A stretch of 42,500 nt of DNA from Mesostigma viride (lineage: Eukaryota > Streptophyta > Mesostigmatophyceae > Mesostigmatales > Mesostigmataceae): positions 1,301,323 to 1,343,822 of the forward strand of contig RPFO01000312.1 in the NCBI GenBank assembly GCA_009746045.1, written 5' to 3'. Every line of letters starts with the position of its first letter. Positions within the stretch are counted from its first letter, which is position 1. Shown here piece by piece: positions 29,665 through 39,426 of the stretch. The translations under genes and the position numbers were made by a program. Below the pieces are notes generated by a model. It made no database searches. It saw only the letters and a list, made by a program, of their open reading frames with translations, and was not told the DNA's origin.

Positions 29665-30040
29665 GTATTAAATTGGAACATATCTCCGTTGGGAGTACAT
29701 GTAGCACATATCCCTGAAAAGGGGCATATGGCTTCCAATACATTCTTGGCTACTTCCTGCAAGGGTAGGGTGTAAACTACATTCACCTGCTTTGGGTGCA
29801 CAAAGTGCACCTGCATGCACCACTATGTATTCCAGCACCTATAAGGTGCGGGCATAGGGTGGAAGATGATCATGGCTAAACAATGGCTAGGCATTGCGTC
29901 TCAGCAGAGAGTAGCTCTCTGCATAGGCGGCCGCAAAGCTAGGCATAATGAAGCTTTATGCATCATCCGTGGGGAATCCCATCATAGGCCGGTGCACATG
30001 CGCATATAGGCGTGGGCCACATGCTAGTAAGCTCAGCCTG
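29665..30040 (-). mobile_element. ORF1-only retroelement O3, 3' UTR part
   Basis: The reverse complement matches the 3' UTR of O1 (20350-20755), ending GGGATATGTGCTACATG, CTCCCAACGGAG. It is the far end of the minus-strand element whose coding part is at 32532-34200, separated by two DNA elements. Confidence 0.75.
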
Positions 30041-30058
30041 ACTATTAATTAATTAATT

Positions 30059-30784
30059 AAACTCGTGCTCCCGTTGGGGAGTCACGGAGCACCGAAGTGC
30101 TTTTAATCCCTGTGTGTGCACTACAGGAGAAAGGGCAGAGACCCCCAGTCTCCTTCATGCCAAAGGCATGCCCCAGCTGCATTCGGGCGCGCTAGCTAAA
30201 CGGACACGCTAACGATCCGGCAGTCTGTGGGTGCAATAAGACCCATGTGAGCATATCATAGCAAGGAGCGTGGGCAAGTAATCTGAACATAGCCAGGGCG
30301 TAGCATGGCTGTACTAGGACTAGGCTAAGGCTATGGCTGGTTGTGTACCGTGCGTTGGCGGCACGTGACTAGGTGTGTTGGCACAGCTATACTGGCGGGT
30401 GCGTCTCAAAAAAGCGCATTGAATGCAAGTGGTCTGACCGAATTTGGGGCTCAGATGCAAAAGATCTATCTGAACTCCGCCGTCAGCCATACCGCCGTCA
30501 GCCATTTTCGTGTTCACACAGTGCTCACCTCATGACAGTGATAGCCTGACTATGATCAGATTACTACTTGCCCACGCTCCTTGTTATGATATGCTAACAT
30601 GGGTCTTATTGCACCCACAGAACTTGCCGGATCGTCTATCTATCGTGTCCGATTGCTGCTGTGGCATGCCTCAGGCATGAAGGAGAAAGAGGGTCTCTGC
30701 CCTTTCTTCCTGTTGTGCACACACAGGGACTAATTAAAAGCACTCTGACAGGTGCTCCGTGACTCCCCAACGGGAGCACGAGTT
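30059..30784. mobile_element. Foldback/MITE-like element with about 230-bp terminal inverted repeats
   Basis: The arms 30059-30295 and about 30548-30784 are complementary at roughly 85%, starting ACTCGTGCTCCCGTTGGGG. Both sides are TTAA-rich (TTAATTAATTAA). The 250-bp centre carries a copy of the retroelement 5' core (ATGGCTGACGGCGG, twice in tandem). No transposase is encoded, so it would depend on another element. Confidence 0.75.
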
Positions 30785-30807
30785 CAATTAATTAATTAAT
30801 TAATTAA

Positions 30808-32527
30808 CTCGTCGTCTGTCCCTGGTCCTCTACGGAGGACTGAGTCGAACTCAGTCCTCTCTCGAGGACCGAGTTTTTGGGTTTCGTAGAAAATTCGCCC
30901 CGGTCAGAATTTTTGACAATAAAAATCTCTCAAAATTTATTCAAATACTACGTGAAAAGATCTTTCTTGGACATATTTTTGGGATTTTTTTGGATTTGGT
31001 ATGAGCGGCTAAATGTACGGTCAAAGTACAGGTGGTAAGGGTACTTTTCCACATGAAACGCGAGTTCCGGAAATGCACCACCTAGCCATGGCGGCTCGCG
31101 CCCATGCATGCAGTTTAGGTTTGCGGACGAGTTAGCTGTCCAAACTCAGGAAATAGATTTCACATGCCCTGAAGATGATAAAAATCAATTTTTAGCTCGC
31201 GGGGATGCGATTTACCCGGTGTCGGCACTGTTCTTGCTGGAAAAAACTGCGATAAGGCAGGTCGACGGAATTGATGACTGCGCTTGCTTTCCGGCGCAAT
31301 TTCAATGGCTGATAGGTTTCTTTCTACATTGTAACATGCATTGTATTAGAATAAATCGAGTGACAGTATAGATTTGATGATTTCGACCATTCTGTCACGT
31401 CATGGTCTATGTGCCGCAAAGTGCCACTTTTGCGGGCACCGCCTGGGCCAAGGTAACGCCAGCCGTGCCAGGTAAAGCCGGATAATCGTTGCCTCTTCGT
31501 TTCTTGATGTTCGTACATGAGTTTAAGCTTGCGAGGCGTTGTCAGGTTCAAGTCTTGATGCTCTTTCTTGACCGTTGCCTGCCCCTCTCTAAAACCCCCT
31601 TTTCACATGATGTTAGCAGGCATTTGCCTTACCCCAGTGTAGTTGTGCAGGGTTTTAGGAGCTGTGCAGGTTTAAACTCCTTCATAGATGTTAGTTATTC
31701 TTTTGCTACGTTCATACTGCATGATTGTGTGGCCAAGGGCTGCGTCAAGGGTGCATTCAAGCTTTTACGGGTGAGTGAAAAGTCTTGGTGACAAACCACT
31801 GCCATCATGTGCCAGCAACTATGTTGGCCACATCATGGCAAGGCAAAACAGTTATAGCCATATCTATTGTTGTTAGAAACAATGGAAATATGATTAACCT
31901 ACCCATTATATTGGTGGTTGACACTTATGACATAACCCTTTGTTGGTAGGTATCCAAGCCCATTCCCTACGTGCATGCATAGGCTCTCACTACATGATAA
32001 GGTATGATATACCTGAAGTATGATGATGCAAGTGTGTTGTCCTGTAATGCTTGAAGGGAAATGAGTTGATTGGGATGGTTGGTGGCCACGGTGGTGTGTA
32101 GTATGACCGCACTTACATGCTAGCAAAGTTAGCAAAAGCCCCATTCCTCTCCTGAGGACTGAGAGTTTTTTAATTGTTTCAGGCAGTTGCAGTGGCCAAA
32201 TCGAGCCCAGTTTTTTGCCACGTTTCAAGAACTATATTGTTTTCATGCCTATATTTTTTCTTCATGCACCAGGATTTGATTGAATTTTTCCCACTCGTTC
32301 TTTTCCCGAAAAATGCAAAATCGCGAAGGGTGCCCAACGTCGGTGTAATTTTCAGGTGTTCGGGTCAAGTTTTCACATATGCAGTATTTTTGCCAACAAA
32401 ATGACATCTAGTACACCCCCGATCCACATCAAAACATTTGGGATGGACCCCCCACCTAGTCGCTACACGCGGTTGAAAGTTGTCAACTCAGTCCTCCTGT
32501 GAGGACTGAGTTGGGACAGACGACGAG
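30808..32527. mobile_element. Non-autonomous TTAA-type (piggyBac-like) DNA transposon, 1.72 kb
   Basis: Perfect 15-bp terminal inverted repeats CTCGTCGTCTGTCCC are flanked by TTAA on both sides (30804-30807; 32528-32531). Subterminal hairpins are present at both ends: ACTCAGTCCTC palindromes at about 30832-30876 and CAACTCAGTCCTC-ctgt-GAGGACTGAGTTG at 32484-32513; these could be transposase binding sites. The interior is AT-rich with only short open frames (e.g. 31108-31371), so no transposase. TTAA duplication is the mark of the piggyBac superfamily, though the TIR start differs from the classic CCC. Confidence 0.8.
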
Positions 32528-32531
32528 TTAA

Positions 32532-34200
32532 GCCTGCCTAGTCTACACTACTGCTATATATTCCCTAGGCTGGGGTTGCTGGGGTGGCACTCCGGGGGCG
32601 CCTGCCAGGGCTTGTGGTCGACGTGGATGACCGCCCCCCTCCAGTATACCGGCTTCCCCCCCCGCGGTCTGCCGGAGCTGGAGGTAGGTCGGCCATAGCT
32701 TCCGTCGCCGTTGTTGCTGTGCCAGGGTCAAGTCGTCGCGCCCAGCGTGTAGGAAGTCCTCTCGAGCTTCTTGCGGCGTTTAAGATACAATTACAGCTTA
32801 TCCGCCTTGTACTCAAAGGTGAAGAGCAGGGAAGCCGGTCCAGCCTTATGTACCCGGCGCGTGGGGGAGGCGGACCGACTGACATCCTGAGCTCACCAGC
32901 TACTAGTGAGTGCCATGGGGGTAAGGATGTCGCGCTTTAACGCTATGGCAAGAGACTCGGATCGAGTCCTCACCTGCCGGCTGGTCAAAGTGCTTGACAA
33001 TGATCGCGTTAAATGGCTGCGCTTGGCGGTGATGTCCGTCGGCCCCCTCGCGGAGGTCGAGCGTTTGTTGCTTCAGCTATGCCGCGATGGTGGAGGCCGG
33101 GCGGAGGTGGTACGTGTGGTGCTTCAGCATGTCCGCCCAGGTCTGGGTCGGAAGGAGCATAGTCGGCTGGGCCAGCATGCAGGTGCTGGCCGAGCGGCAA
33201 TCGGTCCTTCATCGCCTGGGCACTGCATGAGGGGGGCCTGTGGTGTTTTGCAGGCACTCGATGGCGATGGCGTTGTCCTTGAGGCGCTGGTCGATGTCGA
33301 GGAGCTGGTCGGTGATGACGTCGGTGCATGGCTTTGGAGGTGGCGGTGGCGGTGGCGGTGGTGGAGAGGAGCCGGGGGAGATCGGCAGCCAGCGTGCCGC
33401 CCAATGCCGCCACATCTGCGACAAGGGGGGTCACGTGCTGTTCAAGGATATCGATCCGACGGTGAGGATGTGAGCGAAATGTGGTTAATTTCCGTGAGGG
33501 CCGGTGGGGGCGGGGGGCGGGAGATCCCAGATCTCGGCCTTGGTGCGCCTGAGGAGGGAGCAGAGACCGACATGCGCTGAAGGCGGGGGCGAGGCCGGGG
33601 TAACGTGAAGAAGGTCCGCAGCGTTTTGGAGCGAATGCGGGGCCTGGGAGCCGATCCCAGTGTTGAGGCGATGCTGGCCGTAAAGGTGCCGGCACAGTTG
33701 TCAGACCACAAGCGAATTAATCATGCATGCGTGCCGAAAAACACGTCATCCATGAATTGGATCGCCGGGGTGCGTTGCCAATAGCCGGGAGACGTGACGT
33801 CAAAGTCGACCTCGCGCCAGGCTGCGCGGAACGGCCGTAGGGCGACTGCGTTTGGGCTCAGGTGATGCCGAGGGCGAGGCCGCAGGAGGAGCCGAGTAAT
33901 GTAGACCACTAACTATAGGCTCAAGTGGTTAGTGTCACCGCTGCTTTCGAGGCCGGGAGGTGGAACTAGCTGCAGCCGGAGCGAGCTGCAGGCGTGTTTG
34001 CATTGCTCATCGCAGCGTCCAAACTGCGTTGCGTCGTGGAGCGTTTGCTCGTCATAATATTGCGTATTAGCTTTGGGAAAATATGTCAGCGTGTGCGTCG
34101 TATAAAGACGAAGCGACTGCACATGATATTCACGGCCGAATTTGGTGCCCAAACGTGAAAGTTATGAGCTCCGCCGTCAGCCATGCATGCATGGCTACCT
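32532..34200 (-). mobile_element. ORF1-only retroelement O3, 5' and coding part
   Basis: On the minus strand, from right: 5' core with ATGGCTGACGGCGG (near 34180), N-terminal fragments (LRPFRAAWREVDFDVTSPGY), a coiled-coil-like DVITDQLLDIDQRLKDNAIA, AIIVKHFDQPAGED, and the C-terminal LAQQQRRRKLWPTYLQLRQ block, then GGAATATATAGCAGTAGTG as in O1. Frames are broken in several places. The element stops at the TTAA where the DNA transposon inserted and resumes at 30040. Confidence 0.7.
32543..32885 (-). pseudogene. ORF1-like C-terminal domain of O3 (frameshifted)
   Basis: LAQQQRRRKLWPTYLQLRQT is followed by a frameshift in a G-run, after which GKPVYWRGAVIHVDHKPWQ can be read in another frame. Nucleotide identity with O1 is high over 400 bp, so the two copies belong to one subfamily. 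Confidence 0.7.
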
Positions 34201-35281
34201 CGTGGCTCGTGGCTCTTGCATGGATTAGAGAGATACACTGATGAACCACGTATTATGAAGCACGTATGATGCACGTATGATGCACGTATGATGCTTGTAT
34301 GATGAAGCACGTATTAGCTCAGCTGGCCGGTATATGTGGCTTTGCTATGGATTAGCTCTGGCTCAGACCATCATCAGCTTGTGCTCTAGCCGATCGACAC
34401 CTTTAGTCCACCTCACCTTTTTATAGCATAAGCTATATGCGTCAGCCTACCTATGGTATTGCATGGTTCTATTGCACCCACAACAGTGTTGTGCCTACGT
34501 AGGCCCCTGCATTATGCTGCGGGGAGAGCACTCTGTGGCCTGCCCGTTTGTGCAGTGAGAGAAGCTAGGGCGCCCTCCCTCCTTTTCGTGTATAAGGGTC
34601 AAAGGTTCCTTGAATCTGTATAGGCACCCACGTGACGCCTAGCTAGGAGCCTAGGACGTCACATGTATATTAATGGGCTGTGGTGGCTACTAGGCTAGGC
34701 AAGGACATGTGAGCACCATCCACATGTAAGCTATCCATGGCCAGGAGCTACTAGGGTAAAGAATGGACCGGTTTCTTCATGCATGTGCCTGGGAAGCCCC
34801 CCGGCTTGTCTGTGGTTTGGCGGTTGATATCCTAATAACAAAGCGAGGTTATGACTATAGGATACAGCCCCCCAGTTAGTGGGGGGGGCCGAATGCGCGT
34901 GACAATGTTCGGTAGTCAACATATAGTGGTTCAGGCCGTGGTCCGCGATGCCCGCAACTGAGAGGTAAGATTGAGGCATCTGGCCATTCTGATATTCCTG
35001 GATCGCCATCGCCCATTACATTGCAGATTTATGTTCACCACGTGGCACCGGGACCTCTACCCTAAACAAGCTAATTAAGGTGAATATCAACCAATTCAAT
35101 GCTGAAATGTTAGTAGAAATCAATCCAACTTGCCGCCGAACTTTTCGTATTCAGTGCAGTATATTCATGCACATGGTTGATTGGTTGATCAATATTAGAT
35201 ACGCAGTTATTGCACTTGCATGATAACCATCCACCATGATAACCATAGTCCTGAGTCGGGAAGCTTACTACCTGCCACTAG
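34201..35281. other. Intergenic region between O3 and the PLD gene
   Basis: Contains four to five CACGTATGATG units at about 34250-34310. No gene is seen. A minus-strand TGTAA at 35016-35020, about 265 bp after the PLD stop, is a possible polyadenylation signal. Confidence 0.4.
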
Positions 35282-36694
35282 TCATTGAAACATGGCCTCG
35301 TTCATGTAGGCTTCCTTTTCTAGCCGAGTTGGCCGTAAATCGTCCTGCTCCATGAACCGGAGGGGATAGAGCACCACATGGCCTTTCACGCGCGCCCAGG
35401 GTACTGATACATTTGCCGTGTCTGTGGCCGTCAAATGGTCAGGGGACTGACCAGCCATCGGCCTTTTGGTCAGGTCCCCGCCCACTTTGCCACCCTCACC
35501 AACATGTGGCGGCTCGTCCTGCACTGAAAGTGTCACTGCTTCGATGGACCTCGGGGGCCCCCCATCCTGGCCATCTGTGACACCACCGCCCGCAGGCTGG
35601 CAGAGGGAGATTGTGCTAGGCTCCCCATGACCTAAACCTTGGGGAGGGTGGCCACCGGTGACGTGCGCCAGAGACACATGATCCAAACTGCCAGGCTCAG
35701 TGGGAGGGCTGCTGCTCTGATGCACGGCATCAACAGGCTGCACTTCTGTTGGCATACCGTGCCGGGGAGGGGCCGTACCGTGGCATGCAGTGGGCCGCTC
35801 TGCAGCGCAAAGCATTGCCGTGCTGTATACATCCGCAGCAGCCCGGTGGACAGTTGGAGCGGGTATGGGAGCCAGCTGGTCGTTCGCATTGTTGCTGCCA
35901 GGGAAGGCGTCTTTTCTGGCTGCTGCCGCGTCCACGTCGCCAGGGGGTCCTTGGGCTGGACCATGGTTGCCCCTCGTAGTGCTACTGGCACGGTGCCGGC
36001 GGAAAAAGATTGCCGGGCATGAACGGGGGCCAAACAGATGCTGGCGCCTCGTCCATGCTGGTGCTACCCCCGATTGTTGCCCTCTCACGGCTTCTGCCGT
36101 CGGTACCGCTGCTGCGGCTGTGCCATCCTCCTTAACTGGACCAGCCCGTGCCCGCCTCAAAACCGACGCGGCAGCGCGGGGTAGATGCGACCAGGCTCTG
36201 CGCAGCTGCGAATCGCGACCAACAAGGGCAGGCATCCGCCCGGGGGAGGGGGCTGTTGATGATGCCCCTTTGCCCCCGGCACTGGCAGCCCCCTCAGATG
36301 GTCCACTGTCATGGTGAGTTCCAGATCCTGCTGTGCCTGCACCTAGAGCCGGGCCTGTTGAGTACCGGCTGGCGCTGCTTGCAGCCGGGGGCATGCCGGG
36401 CCCACACCTGCCCATCGCCCCCCCTTCCGCTGGAGCCATGGATTCTGGCCCCTTCACCCCAGCGGTCGGCGAGTGAGCCGTGAACCCTAAGGGCGCATGT
36501 ACGCGTGCAAGCAGGTGGCGGGGGTCCATCATCCCTGCACCCGGAGAGGGCGGTGCGTCGAGCGCGGCCAAGTACTCTGAGTCGTAGAGCGCTGCGTCGC
36601 CGAGCAGGGCCAGCCGGGCCTTGAGCTCGGCGCGCGTCGTCACGGCGTCGGACGGCACGCTGGCGTATGCACGCTCGAACTCGGCCGTGTTGGC
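35282..36694 (-). CDS. PLD last exon with long insertion (470 residues)
   Basis: Starts [18 protein letters not shown] after CCGGCAG. Conserved sequence stops after about 60 residues ([15 protein letters not shown]) and resumes 45 residues before the end ([20 protein letters not shown]). Between them lie about 330 residues rich in Gly, Pro, Ser, Ala and His, without stops. It is either a disordered insertion or contains an unrecognised in-frame intron. Confidence 0.85.
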   Translation of the reverse strand, partial: ANTAEFERAYASVPSDAVTTRAELKARLALLGDAALYDSEYLAALDAPPSPGAGMMDPRHLLARVHAPLGFTAHSPTAGVKGPESMAPAEGGAMGRCGPGMPPAASSASRYSTGPALGAGTAGSGTHHDSGPSEGAASAGGKGASSTAPSPGRMPALVGRDSQLRRAWSHLPRAAASVLRRARAGPVKEDGTAAAAVPTAEAVRGQQSGVAPAWTRRQHLFGPRSCPAIFFRRHRASSTTRGNHGPAQGPPGDVDAAAARKDAFPGSNNANDQLAPIPAPTVHRAAADVYSTAMLCAAERPTACHGTAPPRHGMPTEVQPVDAVHQSSSPPTEPGSLDHVSLAHVTGGHPPQGLGHGEPSTISLCQPAGGGVTDGQDGGPPRSIEAVTLSVQDEPPHVGEGGKVGGDLTKRPMAGQSPDHLTATDTANVSVPWARVKGHVVLYPLRFMEQDDLRPTRLEKEAYMNEAMFQ

Positions 36695-38261
36695 CTGCCG
36701 GAGTGTGTATGCAGGGGTGGCAGGCAGTTATGCTAATGCTGTATGTAAACTGGAAGGTATGCCATCAGGTGTTGCTACGCGTGTGAGCTACTGGTAGTAG
36801 GTACATGCCAGCAATGATGGTATACATACCTGCTTGATCCCACTAACAGGGTGTGTGCACGGATCGTGGTGTCGGGCCTCATGCGTGTGAGGGGAAAAGA
36901 TGCATTAACTGCGAAGGCAGCAATGCACGCTGCAGTCCTGACATGTTTGGGATGCTGTTGCTAATAATACCTCGGCGATGGCTCGCAACCTCCCGAAGTA
37001 GGCGTCGTCGCTCACCAAGTCTACCACACTCGCCTCCTGGGCATACAACACGGACAACAACGCGGAGCAAAAAACTCTGCCAGCTGTATGCATGTCAGGT
37101 GTATACTTTGAGCGCAGAGCTGTAGACACAAGCATCGATCATGGGGAGGTACACAGAGACATGGGGGTGTACTTCCATGCTTTGTGGCAGTAGGCAGCAG
37201 GCCTGTCATGCCTTAAAAACGACACCTGGCACCATAAGGAGTTTTCATGCTGAATTCAGACATCTTACTGTAAGACATCGGCGTCGCCCAACTGAAAACA
37301 AAACAAAGTCATCTGGTCAGTTCATTTCCCTCCACAAAAAAAAATCTGTACTCATTGCTGAGCAAGAAAGGAGACCCTATCATCTGCCCCAGGATGTCGA
37401 GGATATCCCAAGCACGCAGTGCTCACGCTGTGTGCTTGACATTATGTGCAACCATTCCACCGAGTTTGCAACATTCTCCATCTCCCAGCTGTCCCCATCC
37501 TTCCTCACTAAACTGCCAGGTGTCACGACTCAATAAGCACTCCTTGTCCTACCCCACAGTCAACTCCCGCAAATCTAAAATTTCCACACTGTCACGTCTA
37601 ACTTGCCCACCCGGCCCAGACTCTGCCACATCTTTCCTACTTACCCTGTGGCCCCAAACCCAGCGACGCAAGTCCCCTGGCACGATCGATCCTTGCAAGA
37701 AAATGCACCTCTTTGCTACTATTGCGATGCCCCAGCTGCATTGTTTTAGGGTTCAAGGTTTAGGGTTTAGAACACCCATCAGTTGTCCACTTCCTTACAA
37801 GCTATTAGCGGTAAATTTTAACTGACCATAAGCGGTGCCAGCCAGAGGAATCCAGGCTGTGCACATGACATCGAAATCCTGACGAACTGCACGCCACTCA
37901 TGCCTTGAACAAAACCCCGGGCATGAATCCGTGGGTGTGGCGTGGGATCAACAGCACGGTAGCAAGCGAAGATGGTCTGACGACCTCTGCAAACGACGTC
38001 CGCATGGCACACTCGCCGCAGCCTGCCTGTGAATCCTCTCACTTCTGCTAATGACCACTACCCTTATTGAAGTAATGGAATAGTACTGTGCTTCGATGCC
38101 ATTATAGTGCCCCATGCCTGCACACGTACCTCGGGCTGACTCAGCCCCAGGTGCTCTGCCAGCAGCTGCATGCGCAAGCAGTGCACTAGGCGGGACACGG
38201 CAAAGGGACGTCCACCCAACGTGATCTCTTGTAACGGGCCGCCCCTCAGCAGGACCGCCAG

Positions 38262-38349
<88 letters not shown>

Positions 38350-39382
38350 TGGACCAGGTGGAGTGATATTATAATTAGGAGGGCAAGGGAAAGAATATAG
38401 CAACACAGCAATTGTAAGTGAATCCTGTCAGTACAGCCAGGTGAGAAGGAGGTCAGCTAGGTAGACACTACAGAAATGGCTAAGATGGATATGGGCAAAG
38501 TCATCTAGCACGCAATTTTCTTTTGATAGTGTCAGTATGGCCTTGGCCACGATACACTTGGACACGATTAATGAATTAATTAATACTTGGACACGATATA
38601 ATAGGTGAAAAAAATAGTTGAACGCGAATGCAAACTATTGCCAGTGAGCAAATTGCCAGTGCGCCCGCCCAGCCACCCGCCTGGCCACCCACCCACCTGC
38701 CCGCCCACCCGCCCGCCTGCCAGCCCACCCGCCCGCCCGCCCGCCTGCCCACCCGCCCGCCCACCCGCCCACCCGCCCGCCCGCCCGCCCGCCCGCCCGC
38801 CCGCCCGCCCACCCGCCCGCCCGCCCGCCCGCCCGCCCGCCCGCCCGCCTTCCCGCCCGCCTGCCGGCCTGATTTTTTGCCCTTATTCTGGGACCGAAAA
38901 CCCTTGTATCTGTAAACCTTTGTATGTGTATCAACGAGCTTGTGACAGCTCGCCAGTTCTTTCCCATCCCGCATTCATGATGGAGGCCCCGTGGCGAGCT
39001 CAAAATCCAGCGTCACGTCCAGCCCGTAGCTGCAGCGGCTAGTCTTCCACCTTACTCTCAAAGAAAGCAGTTATTTCATGACCAAGATTTGGCCGTGCAG
39101 TCGCGTCACCATTGATAATAGGTTTGCCAGATCGCGTCCATCCGCACTGCATCACCGAATGGCACACGTTAGGCAAGTGTTTGGCACGATGCCTCAAAGC
39201 CGAAACCAAACCTTGCATTTACCTACACGCCAGCATTACATCACACTTTGCAACGACATACCTCAGAGTCCCTGGAGCCGAGCAGGCTGCGGTCGTTGAG
39301 GTTTGCCGAGCCGATGATGCATGCGTGGTCGTCCGCGATGAGCACCTTGCTGTGGACATAGATCTGGCGATGCAAGGGGGTG

Positions 39383-39426
<44 letters not shown>

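Noticed and set aside
31108-31371. Transposase gene within the TTAA element
   Set aside because: The 87-codon frame has no recognisable transposase motif and the rest of the element is AT-rich without long frames.
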